Source: Micrococcales bacterium 72-143
GTDB taxonomy: Bacteria; Actinomycetota; Actinomycetes; Actinomycetales; Microbacteriaceae
Assembly: GCA_001898835.1 (NCBI GenBank)
Contig: MKVM01000005.1
Span: 1 to 64,000, forward strand
Direction: 5' to 3'
DNA length: 64,000 nt
Numbering within the stretch: the stretch's first letter is position 1; every line of letters starts with the position of its first letter. Of the stretch, positions 41,016 to 51,363 are shown in pieces. Under the pieces are notes generated by a model. The model made no database searches. It saw only the letters and a program-made list of their open reading frames with translations, and was not told the DNA's origin. The position numbers and the translations under genes were made by a program.

Positions 41016-41753
41016 CTAGCGTGCGGCGGCGTGCTCGTGCTGGGCGAGCCAGCCGGCGACGAGCCGCATGAAGCCCGCGTGGTCGTCGCGGAATACCGTG
41101 TGACCCGAGCCCGCCACCGTCTCGACGGTCATGCCGAGGCGGCGCAGCCGAGCCGCCGCCGCATCCGTGATGAGCAAGCTCTTCTCGGCCAGCACCACGA
41201 GACTCGGCGCCACGAGCCGCAGCGGAGGCACGATGGGACGGCTGTCGGCGAAGCCCAGGATGGTGCGCTTGTCCCAGTCGCGCAGGGTCGCGAGCTCGAT
41301 CTCGACGTCCTCCGCGCTCCAGCGCGGGTTCCAGCGCACGAGCGCCGCGCGTCGAGGGCGCGGCGCGAGCGCGAACGCGAACTTGAACAGCACCCCACGG
41401 ATGCCGCGCGGGAAGGCGAAGGCCGGGTCGATGTAGATCGCGGCGCGCGGAGCGAGGCGATCGGCGGCGAGCGAGGCGACGAGCCCGCCGAGCGAGTGCC
41501 CCATGACGAGGTCGGGAGGGCCGTCGAGCAGCGGCGTCACGGTCTCGACCACGTCATCCGCCCAGCCACGCGGCGTGTAGCGCCGCGAACGCGGGGATGC
41601 GCCGTGCCCGGCGAGGTCGACCGCGAGGACGCGGAAGCCCTTCGCCACCAGCTCGGCGCTCACGCGGTGCCACGCGCGGTGGTCCGACATGATGCCGTGG
41701 ATGAGGACCGCGGTGCGTGGTCCGGACCCGGACTCGTGAACTGCCAGCTGCAC
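41016..41753 (-). CDS. Alpha/beta-fold hydrolase
   Basis: 245 residues. Nucleophile elbow GHSLGG (Ser about residue 84), oxyanion motif LIHGIMSDHRAWH, acid and His candidates in VVLAEKSLLITD and GSGHTVFRDD. Small cap region of Arg-rich helices. Substrate unknown (esterase, peptidase or similar). GTG at 41753 with TAGCCT ending 6 bases before it. Monocistronic. Confidence 0.85.
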   Translation of the reverse strand: MQLAVHESGSGPRTAVLIHGIMSDHRAWHRVSAELVAKGFRVLAVDLAGHGASPRSRRYTPRGWADDVVETVTPLLDGPPDLVMGHSLGGLVASLAADRLAPRAAIYIDPAFAFPRGIRGVLFKFAFALAPRPRRAALVRWNPRWSAEDVEIELATLRDWDKRTILGFADSRPIVPPLRLVAPSLVVLAEKSLLITDAAAARLRRLGMTVETVAGSGHTVFRDDHAGFMRLVAGWLAQHEHAAAR

Positions 41754-41759
41754 GCCACG

Positions 41760-41785
41760 AGGCTAGGACGCCCGCCTGGGCGGGC
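41760..41785 (-). promoter_or_regulatory. metE 3' hairpin and leaderless -10 of the hydrolase
   Basis: TAGCCT (41760-41765) lies 6 bases before the hydrolase GTG. Directly upstream is a GCCCGCC/GGCGGGC hairpin (41770-41785), a plausible terminator for metE ending 34 bases after its stop codon. It lacks a U-tract. Confidence 0.5.
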
Positions 41786-41818
41786 GCCCTACCCCGTCTG
41801 AGGGATACGTGGGAGCCG

Positions 41819-44125
41819 TCAGGCGCCCAGCGAGGCGCGCGCCTCCCGCGTGGCCTCGAGGATGTTCTCGAGCGAGGCGACGGTCTCCGCGTAGCCGCGG
41901 GTCTTGAGACCGCAGTCGGGGTTGATCCACAGCTGCCGCTCGGGGATCGCCTCGAGCGCGATGCCGATGAGCTCGCGCACCTCCGCCGTGCTCGGCACGC
42001 GCGGCGAATGGATGTCGTACACCCCCGGCCCGATGCCGCGCCCGAAGCCGCTCCGCTCGAGCTCCGGCACGACCTCCATACGGCTGCGGGCCGCCTCGAT
42101 CGAGGTGACGTCGGCGTCCAGGCCGTCGATCGCGTCGAGGACGACCCCGAACTCCGAGTAGCAGAGGTGGGTGTGGATCTGGGTGCGGTCCTCGACCCCG
42201 CTCGTCGCGAGCCGGAACGACGACACCGACCAGTCGAGGTACGCCGCCTGGTCACGCTTCTTGAGCGGGAGGAGCTCGCGCAGCGCCGGCTCGTCCACCT
42301 GGATGACGCCGATCCCCGCCGCCTCGAGGTCGGCGATCTCGTCGCGCAGTGCGAGCGCCACCTGGTAGGCGGTCTCCCCGAGCGGCTGGTCGTCGCGCAC
42401 GAACGACCAGGCGAGGATCGTGACGGGGCCGGTCAGCATCCCCTTGACCGGCTTCCCGGTGAGGCCCTGTGTGAAGGTCGACCAGCGCACCGTGATGGGC
42501 GCGGGCCGCGACACGTCGCCCCACAGGATCGAGGGGCGCGTCGCGCGCGAGCCGTAGGACTGCACCCAACCGTTCTGGGTCACGGCGAAGCCGTCGAGGT
42601 GCTCCGCGAAGTACTGCACCATGTCGTTGCGCTCGGGCTCGCCGTGCACGATGACGTCGAGGCCGATGCGCTCCTGCAGCGCCACGACATCCTCGATCTC
42701 CTTCTTGAGGAAGCCCTCGTACTCCTCCTGGGTGATCTCCTGCTTCGCGAAGCGAGCGCGCTCGCGGCGGATGTCGCCCGTCTGCGGGAAGGAGCCGATC
42801 GTGGTGGTGGGAAGCGGCGGCAGGCGCAGGGCGATGTCCTGCGCGGCGCGGCGGGCCGCGTAGTCCCCCCGCGAGAACGCGTCGGCGCCGAGGGCCGCCG
42901 CGCGCTCGCGCACGGCGCCGTCGCGCACCCCGGGCGCCGTGCGACGGTCCTCGAGCGCGTCGGATGCGGCATCCAGCTCCGCCCGGATCGCGTCGCGCCC
43001 CTCGGAGAGCCCGCGCGCGAGGGTCGCGACCTGCGCGACCTTCTGGTCGGCGAAGGCGAGCCAGCTCTTCAGCTGCGCCGAGAGCTCCGGCTCGTCCTCG
43101 ACGTCGTGCGGCGTGTGGAACAGGTTGGTGGAGGTGCCGACCGCGACCGTGGAGGCGACCTCCCGCAGCCGCTCGAGCTTGGCGAAGGCGGCCTCGAGGT
43201 CGCCGCGCCAGATGTTGTGGCCGTCGACGACGCCACCTACGAGCACCTTGTCGGTCGAGCCGCCCGCGGGCACCTCGCCCTTCACGAGGTCGAGGGCGAT
43301 CGCATCGATCGGCGCCGCCTGCAGCACCGGCAGCGCGTCGTCGAGCGAGCCGTACGGCGCCGCCACGAGGACGCCGAGCGGTCGTCGCTGACCGAGCGCC
43401 TCGTAGGCGGTCTGGGCGGCGGCGAGCACCTCGCCGCGCGGGGCGCCGAGCGACTCGGACACGAGGGCGGGCTCGTCGAGCTGCACCCACTCCGCGCCGG
43501 CCTCGGCGAGCTTCGCGAGGAGCTCACGGTAGACGGGTAGCAGGTCCTCGAGGCGCGAGAGCGGCTGGAATCCCTCCGGTGCCTCGTCGCTCGCCTTCGA
43601 CAGCAGGAGGAAGGTGACGGGGCCGACGACGACGGGGCGGGTGACGAAACCGGCCGCCTTCGCCTCGGCGACCTCGCGCACGAGGCGGTCGCCCGCGAGG
43701 CGGAACACGGTCTCCGGGCCGATCTCGGGCACGAGGTAGTGGTAGTTCGAGTCGAACCACTTCGTCATCTCGAGCGGTGCCCGCTCGCCCTCGCCGCGCG
43801 CGATCGTGAAGTACCCGGCGAGGTCGACGCCGCCGTCCTCCCCCACGAGGTCCGCGAAGCGGCTCGGGATCGCACCGACCGTGACGGCCGCATCGAGCAC
43901 CTGGTCGTAGTAGGAGAACGACTCGGGGATCGAGGAGTCGTCGCGACCGAGCCCCAGCGCGGCGAGCCGTTCCCGGGTCGCCCCGCGGAGCTCGGATGCC
44001 GCGCGCTCGAGCTCATCGGCATCGATACGGCCGGCCCAGAACGCCTCGACGGCGCGCTTGAGCTCGCGGCGGCGGCCGATGCGCGGGTAGCCGAGGATCG
44101 TCCCGGCGGGGAATGCTGCGGTCAT
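41819..44125 (-). CDS. metE: Cobalamin-independent methionine synthase
   Basis: 768 residues, two (beta-alpha)8 barrels. N-terminal barrel [20 protein letters not shown] with [12 protein letters not shown]-terminal catalytic barrel with zinc ligands in [10 protein letters not shown] and [13 protein letters not shown], and [14 protein letters not shown]. Transfers the methyl group from 5-methyl-THF-triglutamate to homocysteine. ATG overlaps the metF stop by 4 bases, coupling it with the enzyme that supplies its methyl donor. Confidence 0.97.
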   Translation of the reverse strand: MTAAFPAGTILGYPRIGRRRELKRAVEAFWAGRIDADELERAASELRGATRERLAALGLGRDDSSIPESFSYYDQVLDAAVTVGAIPSRFADLVGEDGGVDLAGYFTIARGEGERAPLEMTKWFDSNYHYLVPEIGPETVFRLAGDRLVREVAEAKAAGFVTRPVVVGPVTFLLLSKASDEAPEGFQPLSRLEDLLPVYRELLAKLAEAGAEWVQLDEPALVSESLGAPRGEVLAAAQTAYEALGQRRPLGVLVAAPYGSLDDALPVLQAAPIDAIALDLVKGEVPAGGSTDKVLVGGVVDGHNIWRGDLEAAFAKLERLREVASTVAVGTSTNLFHTPHDVEDEPELSAQLKSWLAFADQKVAQVATLARGLSEGRDAIRAELDAASDALEDRRTAPGVRDGAVRERAAALGADAFSRGDYAARRAAQDIALRLPPLPTTTIGSFPQTGDIRRERARFAKQEITQEEYEGFLKKEIEDVVALQERIGLDVIVHGEPERNDMVQYFAEHLDGFAVTQNGWVQSYGSRATRPSILWGDVSRPAPITVRWSTFTQGLTGKPVKGMLTGPVTILAWSFVRDDQPLGETAYQVALALRDEIADLEAAGIGVIQVDEPALRELLPLKKRDQAAYLDWSVSSFRLATSGVEDRTQIHTHLCYSEFGVVLDAIDGLDADVTSIEAARSRMEVVPELERSGFGRGIGPGVYDIHSPRVPSTAEVRELIGIALEAIPERQLWINPDCGLKTRGYAETVASLENILEATREARASLGA

Positions 44126-45069
44126 GCTGAATGCTCTCCGATTCGTGCGGGTTGGGGAAGGAGACCGACGCCTTCGAGCACCGCGAGCGGTGCCTCGTGC
44201 CGGTTGAAGGTGTAGAGGTGGAGTCCGGGCGCGCCGCCGTCGAGTAGGGCGCGCCCGAGTCGAGCGGCGTGCGCGACGCCGACGGATGCGGGGTCGCCGC
44301 TGGCCTCGAGCTCGCGTAGCAGCGCCGTCGGCTCGCGCTCCCCCGTCAGGTCGAGGATGCGGCGCAGCCGCGGCACGCTCAGCACGGGCATGATGCCCGG
44401 GAGGATGCGCATGGTGACCCCCGCGGCACGCGCGTCGTCGACGAAGCCGAGGTAGTCGTCCGCCTCGAAGAACAGCTGCGTGATGGCGAGGTTGGCGCCC
44501 GCCGCCTCCTTCGCGAGCAGCGTGTCGAGGTCCTGCGCGCGGGAGCGGGAGCGGGGGTGGCCGTTCGGGAACGCGGCGACCGCGATCGTGACCTTCTCCC
44601 CGGAGGCGAGGCGCTTCGCGCCGGGGACGCCGGGCACGTCGAGCTGCCGGAACGGCACGCGCTCCTTCTGGACGCGATGGATGAGCTGCACGAGCTCGCC
44701 CGCGCTGCCGAGGTCGCCGAGGAACGCCTCGTCTTCGGACACTCCCGCGGGCGGGTCGCCGCGCAGCGCGAGGAAGCTCGTGACGCCCGCGTCGAGGAAC
44801 TCCCGGATGAGGCGGCCGGCCTCGGCGTAGGACGAGCCGACGCAGGTGAGGTGGGCCATCGGCTTCACGGGGGTCGCGAGCAGCCGGCGCAGCACGTCGA
44901 GCGAGACACCGCGCGTCGTGCCGCTCGCCCCGTAGGTCACGGAGATGAACTCGGGACCGGCCCCGACGAGCGCGGGAAGCGTGTCGGCGACGAGCGCGGT
45001 CTCCGCCTGCGCGTCACGCGGCGGGAAGAGCTCGAACGAGAACGTCGGACAGGCGGCGTCTCCCGTCAT
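44122..45069 (-). CDS. metF: 5,10-methylenetetrahydrofolate reductase
   Basis: 315-residue flavin TIM barrel. SFELFPPRD at the N-terminus, FISVTYGASGTTR, HLTCVGSS, LALRGDPPAG and LAITQLFFEADDYLGFVDDARAAGV are family signatures. Makes 5-methyl-THF for MetE. ATG at 45069 with GGAGG site; a longer in-frame start at 45108 has no such site. First gene of metF-metE. Confidence 0.96.
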   Translation of the reverse strand: MTGDAACPTFSFELFPPRDAQAETALVADTLPALVGAGPEFISVTYGASGTTRGVSLDVLRRLLATPVKPMAHLTCVGSSYAEAGRLIREFLDAGVTSFLALRGDPPAGVSEDEAFLGDLGSAGELVQLIHRVQKERVPFRQLDVPGVPGAKRLASGEKVTIAVAAFPNGHPRSRSRAQDLDTLLAKEAAGANLAITQLFFEADDYLGFVDDARAAGVTMRILPGIMPVLSVPRLRRILDLTGEREPTALLRELEASGDPASVGVAHAARLGRALLDGGAPGLHLYTFNRHEAPLAVLEGVGLLPQPARIGEHSA

Positions 45070-45197
45070 GCATCCTCCGTTCACCGTCGCGCGGGCGCGC
45101 GAGCTCACGGGGCGGATGCCGGGCTCGGCTGTCGCTCCAGCCGCGCGGCGCGCGGCGACATCCAGGCTAACCCCCGCCCGCGCTGTGTTTCGACGCG
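45070..45197 (-). promoter_or_regulatory. metF promoter and GC-rich leader
   Basis: -10 TAGCCT at 45164-45169 predicts a leader of about 88 bases before metF. The leader holds CGCCGCGCGCCGCGCGG and CGCGCGCCCGCGCG stems. I looked for SAM, SAH or cobalamin riboswitch cores and recognise none. Confidence 0.4.
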
Positions 45198-46733
45198 TTA
45201 CGCGGGGGTCGCGGCCGCCTCGAGCTGGTGCGCCACGGCCTCGCTCGCCTGCACGCGCATCCGCGTGCCGGTCTCCTCGTAGCTCGTCTCGAGCACCCGC
45301 GCCCGGTCGTGTGCGAGCGCGACGAGGTCGCCGCGGTCGTACGGGATGACGACCTCGAGCTCGACGTCGGGCTCGGGCAGCCGACGGCCGATCTCCTCCA
45401 GGAGCTCCTCGACGCCCTCGCCCGTGCGCGCGGAGACGAACACCGAGTCGGGCTCGAGGCCGCGCAGCAGGATGCGGCGGTCGGCGTCGACGAGGTCGGA
45501 CTTCGTGAACACGATGAGCTCGGGCACCTCGCGTGCGCCGGCGTCGCCGAGCACGTCGCGCACGGTGGCGATCTGCGCGGCCGGGTCGGGGTGGCTGCCG
45601 TCGACGACGTGCAGCACGAGGTCGGATGCGGCGACCTCCTCGAGCGTCGACCGGAACGCCTCGACGAGCTGGTGCGGGAGGTTCCGCACGAAGCCGACCG
45701 TGTCGGCGATCGTGAACGCGCGCCCGTCGGGCGTGCGGCTGCGGCGGACCGTCGGGTCGAGGGTCGCGAAGAGGGTGTTCTCGACGAGCACGCCGGCGCG
45801 TGTGATGCGGTTCAGCAGGCTCGACTTGCCCGCGTTCGTGTAGCCCGCGATCGCGACCGCGGGCACCTGGAACCGGTCGCGGTTGGCGCGCTTGGCCGCT
45901 CGACCGGGCGCGAAGCCCTTGATCTGGCGGCGCAGCTTCGCCATGCGCGAGTGGATGCGGCGCCGGTCGAGCTCGATCTTCGTCTCACCGGGGCCGCGGG
46001 AGCCCATGCCCTGGCCGCCTGCGGCCTGACCGCCGGCCTGGCGGGACATCGACTCACCCCATCCGCGGAGCCGCGGGAGCAGGTACTCGAGCTGGGCGAG
46101 CTCCACCTGCGCCTTGCCCTCGCGCGACTTCGCGTGCTGGCTGAAGATGTCGAGGATGACGGCGGTGCGGTCGATGACCTTGACCTTGACAGCGTCCTCG
46201 AGGGCACGCCGCTGGCTCGGCGCGAGCTCCGTGTCGGCGACGACCGTGTCGGCGCCGAGCGCGGCGACGATGTCGGCCAGCTCGGCCACCTTGCCCCGGC
46301 CGAGGTAGGTGGCGGGGTCGGGATGCGGCCGGCGCTGCAGCACGCCGTCGAGAACGACCGCACCGGCGGTCTCGGCGAGGGCGGCGAGCTCGCGCAGCGA
46401 GTTCTCGGCGTCCTCGAGCGAGTCGGACGGCGTGTAGACGCCGATCAGCACCACGTTCTCGAGGCGCACCTGGCGGTATTCGACCTCGGTGACATCCGCG
46501 AGCTCCGTCGAGAGCCCGCCGACACGACGCAGCGCGGCACGTTCCTCGCGGTCGAACTGCTCGCCGTCGCGGTCGCTTCCGACCGCCGTCGCCTCGTCCT
46601 GGAGGGCGGCGGCGCGGGCACCGAAGACGTGGAGGCTCGCCTGCGCGCCCTCGGTCGCCAGGATGCGGTCGAGCGCGTCGCGCGGGGCGTCCTCGCCCGG
46701 CGCGGTCTCGAAAGTATCGCGGGATTCGCTCAT
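45198..46733 (-). CDS. hflX: GTPase HflX
   Basis: 511 residues. HflX N-terminal domain (about 80-215), a Gly-rich RNA-binding loop (GGQAAGGQGMGSRGPGETK), then the G domain: G1 GYTNAGKSSLLNRI, G3 DTVGFVRNLPHQLVEAFRSTL, G4 VFTKSDLVD. It splits stalled ribosomes in other bacteria. ATG at 46733 (MSESRD) chosen over an extension reaching 46778 that crosses its promoter. Divergent from the methyltransferase gene. Confidence 0.95.
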   Translation of the reverse strand: MSESRDTFETAPGEDAPRDALDRILATEGAQASLHVFGARAAALQDEATAVGSDRDGEQFDREERAALRRVGGLSTELADVTEVEYRQVRLENVVLIGVYTPSDSLEDAENSLRELAALAETAGAVVLDGVLQRRPHPDPATYLGRGKVAELADIVAALGADTVVADTELAPSQRRALEDAVKVKVIDRTAVILDIFSQHAKSREGKAQVELAQLEYLLPRLRGWGESMSRQAGGQAAGGQGMGSRGPGETKIELDRRRIHSRMAKLRRQIKGFAPGRAAKRANRDRFQVPAVAIAGYTNAGKSSLLNRITRAGVLVENTLFATLDPTVRRSRTPDGRAFTIADTVGFVRNLPHQLVEAFRSTLEEVAASDLVLHVVDGSHPDPAAQIATVRDVLGDAGAREVPELIVFTKSDLVDADRRILLRGLEPDSVFVSARTGEGVEELLEEIGRRLPEPDVELEVVIPYDRGDLVALAHDRARVLETSYEETGTRMRVQASEAVAHQLEAAATPA

Positions 46734-46743
46734 GATCCGGTTA

Positions 46744-46770
46744 ACCCTAGTCACTCGTTTTCGGTAGGTT
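46744..46770. promoter_or_regulatory. Divergent -10 elements of hflX and the methyltransferase
   Basis: Minus strand TAGGGT (46744-46749) lies 10 bases before the hflX ATG. Plus strand TAGGTT (46765-46770) lies 6 bases before the methyltransferase ATG, giving a leaderless or nearly leaderless transcript on each side. Confidence 0.5.
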
Positions 46771-46776
46771 CTCTGC

Positions 46777-47421
46777 ATGTCGTCCGAGCACTACTTCTCG
46801 GCGTCGCCCTCCGGCGACGCGGTGCTCCGGACCATCTCCGTGCGTCTCGCGGGCCGTGACCTGGAGGTGACGACCGCAAACGGCATCTTCAGCCCCGAGC
46901 GTGTCGACGTCGGCACTCAGGTGCTGCTCGCCCACACCCCGGCACCGCCACCCGGCGGGCACTTCCTCGACCTCGGCTGCGGGTGGGGGCCCATCGCCCT
47001 GACCTTGGCGCTCGAGTCGCCTCGCGCCACCGTGTGGGCGGTCGACGTCAACGAGCGGGCCCTCGACCTCGTGCGCCGCAACGCGGAGGCGCTGGGCCTC
47101 GACAATGTCAACGTGTGTCGCCCCGAGGATGTTCCCGACGACGTGAGCTTCCGCACCATCTGGTCGAATCCGCCCATCCGGGTCGGCAAGAACGAGCTCC
47201 ACGCGATGCTGTCGAGCTGGCTGCCGCGGCTGGACGCGGGATCGGATGCGTGGCTCGTCGTGGCCCGCAACCTCGGCTCCGACTCGCTGCACCGCTGGCT
47301 GCAGGGCGAGCTCCCCGCCGACTTCACGGTGCTGCGCGCGGCGACGAGCAAAGGCTTCCGTGTGCTCCGTGTGCGGCACCGTTCGGGCTCCGGACTGACC
47401 GAGCCGATCGAGCTGCCCTAG
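46777..47421 (+). CDS. Class I SAM methyltransferase (RsmC-like)
   Basis: 214 residues. SAM motif [18 protein letters not shown] (about 68-84), acidic [14 protein letters not shown], and motif [11 protein letters not shown] (N-P-P-I), which marks N-methyltransferases of nucleic-acid bases. The N-terminus HYFSASPSG is typical of RsmC/RlmG-like enzymes that methylate guanine in rRNA. It overlaps the convergent dapF by 4 bases. Confidence 0.88.
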   Translation: MSSEHYFSASPSGDAVLRTISVRLAGRDLEVTTANGIFSPERVDVGTQVLLAHTPAPPPGGHFLDLGCGWGPIALTLALESPRATVWAVDVNERALDLVRRNAEALGLDNVNVCRPEDVPDDVSFRTIWSNPPIRVGKNELHAMLSSWLPRLDAGSDAWLVVARNLGSDSLHRWLQGELPADFTVLRAATSKGFRVLRVRHRSGSGLTEPIELP

Positions 47422-48281
47422 AGCGAGACCGTCCCGTCGAAGACGAGGGCCGCGGGGCCGCTCAGGTGCACGTGGCCATCGGCGACACGCACGCCCACCT
47501 CGCCGCCGGGCACGCGCACGCGCCAGGCATCCGGCGCGCCCTCTCCCGCCCAGGATCGGGTGGCGAGGGCCGCGGCTGCGGCGCCCGTGCCGCACGAGAG
47601 GGTCTCGCCGCTGCCGCGCTCGTGCACGCGCATCCGGATGCGACCCGTGCCGCTCGTGACGAGCGGCTCGCCGGGGACGACGAACTCGACGTTGGCGCCG
47701 TCCGGCGGTGGCGGGGTGACGAGGGGCGCCTCGCCGAGGTCGAGCGCCTCCAGCTCGGCGTCGTCGGCGAGTGCGACGACGACGTGCGGGTTGCCGACAC
47801 CGACGGCGAGCCCCGGACGGTCGACGTCGAGCCGGCGGGCCGACACCATGGCCTCCCCCGCGACCACGAAGGGACCGAGGTCGACCTCGAAGCCCTCCTC
47901 GGTGCGGGTGAGCGTGCGCACACCCCCACGCGTGCCGATCGGCACGGTCTCGCCGATCTCCAGCTCGAGAAGGCCCTCGGCCAGCAGGTAGGCGCCGTAC
48001 ACGCGGATGCCGTTGCCGCACATCTCGGCGGGGCTGCCGTCGGCGTTGTGGTAGTCCATGAACCACTCGGCCGCGGGATTCTCGGCGAGGACCGCGGCGC
48101 CCTCGCGCAGCGCGGCGGATCGCACCGCGCGGATGACCCCGTCGCCCCCGACGCCGAAGTGCCGGTCGGCGAGGGCCGCGAGCTGCGCGGCGTCGAGCTC
48201 GATCGCCCCGTCGGGGTCGCTGAACAGCACGAAGTCGTTGCCCGTGCCGTGCCCCTTGGTGAAGGCGATCTCGATGCTCAC
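47418..48281 (-). CDS. dapF: Diaminopimelate epimerase
   Basis: 287 residues. The two catalytic cysteines are in [14 protein letters not shown] and [27 protein letters not shown] begins the fold. Converts LL- to meso-DAP for lysine and peptidoglycan. GTG at 48281 overlaps the reductase stop (GTGA). TAGGCT at 48288-48293 sits 6 bases upstream, so coupled and leaderless expression are both possible. Confidence 0.96.
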   Translation of the reverse strand: MSIEIAFTKGHGTGNDFVLFSDPDGAIELDAAQLAALADRHFGVGGDGVIRAVRSAALREGAAVLAENPAAEWFMDYHNADGSPAEMCGNGIRVYGAYLLAEGLLELEIGETVPIGTRGGVRTLTRTEEGFEVDLGPFVVAGEAMVSARRLDVDRPGLAVGVGNPHVVVALADDAELEALDLGEAPLVTPPPPDGANVEFVVPGEPLVTSGTGRIRMRVHERGSGETLSCGTGAAAAALATRSWAGEGAPDAWRVRVPGGEVGVRVADGHVHLSGPAALVFDGTVSL

Positions 48282-48835
48282 CCGGGAAGCCTACCGGCGG
48301 CGCCGCGGCCGCTCAGCACCCGGTAGCGAGCGCACGAGAAGTCGACGTTGCGCGCGGACTCCACGAGCTCCAGCTCGAGTGCGCGCGGAAGCAACGGCGA
48401 CCCGGCCCCGAGCGTCACGGGGGCGAACTGCACCCAGACCTCGTCCAGCAGGCCGGCGTCGGCGAACCGACCCGCCAGCTCGCCGCCGCCCATGACCCAG
48501 ATCCCCAGCTCCTCCGCGGCCGCGGTCATCTCGCGGTGAACGGGGACGACATCGCCCTCGACGGCACGCACGTCGGCGCCGGCGGGCACCTCCAGCGCGC
48601 GATGGGTGAACACCCACACCGGCCGCTCGTACGGCCACTTCTCGCGGCCGCCGTGGGCGAGCAGCCACGCGTAGGTGGACGCGCCCATGGCGATCGCGCC
48701 GATCGTGCGCTCGAAGGCCGAGTAGTGCATGGGCCCGGCATCGTCGATGCTCCGCGAGAGCAGCCAGTCGAGGGAGTGGTCGGGGGTCGCGATGAACCCG
48801 TCCAGGCTGGATGCGGTGTAGTAGTACGTCGTCAC
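48278..48835 (-). CDS. Dihydrofolate reductase-like (RibD C-terminal) family protein
   Basis: 185 residues with the RibD_C/DHFR-like core: [70 protein letters not shown]-dependent reductase of unknown substrate. These small proteins are often annotated DHFR family but do not replace FolA. GTG start at 48835, coupled to dapF at the 3' end. Confidence 0.85.
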   Translation of the reverse strand: MTTYYYTASSLDGFIATPDHSLDWLLSRSIDDAGPMHYSAFERTIGAIAMGASTYAWLLAHGGREKWPYERPVWVFTHRALEVPAGADVRAVEGDVVPVHREMTAAAEELGIWVMGGGELAGRFADAGLLDEVWVQFAPVTLGAGSPLLPRALELELVESARNVDFSCARYRVLSGRGAAGRLPG

Positions 48836-48875
48836 TCGCGCATCGTGGCAGCGGCCGACGACATCGTCCGCCGAG

Positions 48876-49775
48876 TCAGACCTCGAGCTGCGCCACCTCG
48901 TCGGCCCGCATCCACTCGATCCCGGGATATCGACGGAACCAGGAGACCTGTCGCCGCGCGTACCGCCGGGTGAGCGCGCTCGTCTCGGCGACGGCCTCGT
49001 CGCGGTCGAGCCGGCCGTCGAGCTGAGCGAGGGCCTGTGCGTAGCCGATCGCTCGGCGGGCGGTCACGCCGCGTTCGAGACCCCGGGCGCGCAGGGACTC
49101 CACCTCGTCGAGCATGCCGCGTGCCCACATCCGCTCGACGCGCTCGTCGAGCCGCGTCACGAGCTCCTCGCGGGCGAGCTCGATCCCGAGGATGCGCGTG
49201 TCCGCGTGCCACAGACGGGGCTCCGCCGGCAGCGCGGCCCCGTGCGTGCTGGCGCCCTGCTCCAGCACCTCGAGCGCGCGGACGAGCCGGCGTCCGTTGC
49301 GGGGGTCGATGCGCGCCGCCGTCCCCGGGTCGATAGCGCGGAGCCGGGCGAAGAGCACCCCCGCCCCGTCGCGTTCGAGCTCATCCTCCAGGCTCCGGCG
49401 CAGCGCGTCGTCGCGCGGCGGGAAACGGAGGTCGAAGATCACGCTCGACACGTACAGCCCCGAGCCGCCGACGAGGATCGCCGTGGCCTCCCGAGCGTGG
49501 ACCTCCCGGATCGCCTCCCGGGCGCGCGGCTGGTACTCGGCGACGGCGGCCTCGTCGGTCACGTCGAGGACGTCGAGCAGATGGTGCGGGATGCCCCGCC
49601 GCTCCTCGGGCGGCAGCTTCGCCGTGCCGATGTCCATGCCCCGGTACAGCTGCATCGCATCCGCGTTGACGATCTCGGCGGCGCCTCCCGCGCCGATGAT
49701 GCGTTCCGCCAGCCGCAGCGCCGCCTCCGACTTGCCGGTGCCGGTCGCGCCGACCACGGCGACGAGGCTGCTCAC
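48876..49775 (-). CDS. miaA: tRNA dimethylallyltransferase
   Basis: 299 residues. P-loop [16 protein letters not shown] at the N-terminus, [32 protein letters not shown] and [12 protein letters not shown]. Adds the isopentenyl group to A37 of tRNAs reading UNN codons. GTG at 49775 overlaps the miaB stop by 4 bases, so the two enzymes acting on the same base are coupled. Confidence 0.96.
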   Translation of the reverse strand: MSSLVAVVGATGTGKSEAALRLAERIIGAGGAAEIVNADAMQLYRGMDIGTAKLPPEERRGIPHHLLDVLDVTDEAAVAEYQPRAREAIREVHAREATAILVGGSGLYVSSVIFDLRFPPRDDALRRSLEDELERDGAGVLFARLRAIDPGTAARIDPRNGRRLVRALEVLEQGASTHGAALPAEPRLWHADTRILGIELAREELVTRLDERVERMWARGMLDEVESLRARGLERGVTARRAIGYAQALAQLDGRLDRDEAVAETSALTRRYARRQVSWFRRYPGIEWMRADEVAQLEV

Positions 49776-51280
49776 TCGGGGCGGAGTCCGGGGAGCCCGA
49801 GGTTCACGGTGCGGGCGCCGGAGGGGGCCGGGCTCGGCACCGCGCAGGACTCGGCCTCGGCGCGGTCCCACGCGTCGCCGGCGCGCGTGCGGCGGATCGG
49901 CAGGGCGTCGCCCGACGGTGCGGCGATCAGGTAGTACGGCGTCGCCCGGGTCACGGTCACGCTCACGACGTCGCCGGGGCGCGGCATGGCGCCGCCTTCG
50001 GGCACGTCGAAGTGGACGAGCCGGTTGTCTTCGGCGCGGCCGGACATCCGGCGCGTCTGCTCGTCTCGTCGCCCCTCGCCGCTCGCGACGAGCACCTCGA
50101 CGGGTGTGCCGACGAGCTTCTGCGCCTCCTCGCCCGAGATGCGCTCCTGCAGCTCGATGAGCCGCTCGTAGCGCTCCTGCACGACCGCCTTGGGCAGCTG
50201 CTCGGGCATGGTCGCGGCGGGTGTTCCAGGCCGGATGGAGTACTGGAACGTGAAGGCAGACGCGAAGCGCGCCTGCTCGACCACCCGGAGGGTCTCCGCG
50301 AAGTCCTCCTCGGTCTCTCCCGGGAAGCCGACGATGATGTCGGTCGTGATGGCGGCGTGCGGGATGCGCGCGCGGACCCGGTCGAGGATGCCGAGGAAGC
50401 GCTCCGAGCGGTAGGAGCGGCGCATCGCCTTGAGGATGCGGTCGGAGCCCGACTGCAGCGGCATGTGCAGCTGCGGCATGACGGTGGGCGTCTCGGCCAT
50501 CGCGTCGATGACGTCGTCGGTGAACGCGGCCGGATGGGGGCTCGTGAAGCGGATGCGCTCGAGCCCGTCGATCTCCCCTGCCGCTCTCAGCAGCTTGCCG
50601 AAGGCCTGCCGGTCGCCGAACTCGACGCCGTAGGAGTTCACGTTCTGCCCGAGGAGGGTGACCTCGATGGCGCCGTCGTCGACGAGCGCCTGCACCTCGG
50701 CGAGGATGTCGCCGGGCCGGCGATCCTTCTCCTTGCCCCGCAGCGACGGCACGATGCAGAAGGTGCAGGTGTTGTTGCAGCCGACGGAGATCGACACCCA
50801 CCCGGAGTAGGTGTTGTCGCGGCGGGTGGGCAGGGTGGACGGGAAGACCTCGAGCGATTCGAGGATCTCGAGCTGCGCCTCGCCGTTGTGGCGCGCACGC
50901 TCCAGGAGTGTGGGCAGTGCGCCCATGTTGTGGGTGCCGAAGACGACGTCGACCCACGGCGCCTTCTCGAGGATGACGTTCTTGTCCTTCTGCGCGAGGC
51001 ATCCGCCGACCGCGATCTGCATGCCCTCGTGCTGGCGCTTCGTGTTGGCGAGGTGGCCGAGGGTGCCGTAGAGCTTGTTGTCCGCGTTCTCGCGGACCGC
51101 GCAGGTGTTGATGACGACGATGTCGGCGTCGCCCTCGGTGGCGCGCACATAGCCGGCGGCCTCGAGTGACCCCGAGAGACGCTCGGAGTCGTGCACGTTC
51201 ATCTGGCAGCCGAAGGTGCGCACCTCGTAGGTGCGCGGCGCGGTCTGAGACCGGTCCGTTGCGGCGTCGAGCAGGGTCAT
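49772..51280 (-). CDS. miaB: tRNA-2-methylthio-N6-dimethylallyladenosine synthase
   Basis: 502 residues, radical-SAM methylthiotransferase. N-terminal UPF0004 domain with cluster cysteines in [25 protein letters not shown] and GGCLAQKD. Radical-SAM CNNTCTFC near residue 160, C-terminal TRAM domain (about 375-445). Acts after MiaA. ATG at 51280, with TAGACT 9 bases upstream. Confidence 0.97.
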   Translation of the reverse strand: MTLLDAATDRSQTAPRTYEVRTFGCQMNVHDSERLSGSLEAAGYVRATEGDADIVVINTCAVRENADNKLYGTLGHLANTKRQHEGMQIAVGGCLAQKDKNVILEKAPWVDVVFGTHNMGALPTLLERARHNGEAQLEILESLEVFPSTLPTRRDNTYSGWVSISVGCNNTCTFCIVPSLRGKEKDRRPGDILAEVQALVDDGAIEVTLLGQNVNSYGVEFGDRQAFGKLLRAAGEIDGLERIRFTSPHPAAFTDDVIDAMAETPTVMPQLHMPLQSGSDRILKAMRRSYRSERFLGILDRVRARIPHAAITTDIIVGFPGETEEDFAETLRVVEQARFASAFTFQYSIRPGTPAATMPEQLPKAVVQERYERLIELQERISGEEAQKLVGTPVEVLVASGEGRRDEQTRRMSGRAEDNRLVHFDVPEGGAMPRPGDVVSVTVTRATPYYLIAAPSGDALPIRRTRAGDAWDRAEAESCAVPSPAPSGARTVNLGLPGLRPE

Positions 51281-51363
51281 GGTGCCGTCAGTCTACGTCG
51301 ACCGGCCGCGGTGGGACCGAGCGCCGGATACTGCCTCCGGCCCCGCACCCGTCGCGGAAGCGG

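Noticed and set aside
45070-45197. A SAM riboswitch upstream of metF
   Set aside because: None of the conserved cores I know is present; only GC-rich stems.
48281-48293. Strong claim that dapF is leaderless
   Set aside because: The TAGGCT lies inside the end of the upstream gene and the GTGA overlap alone explains dapF translation, so it is kept only as a possibility.
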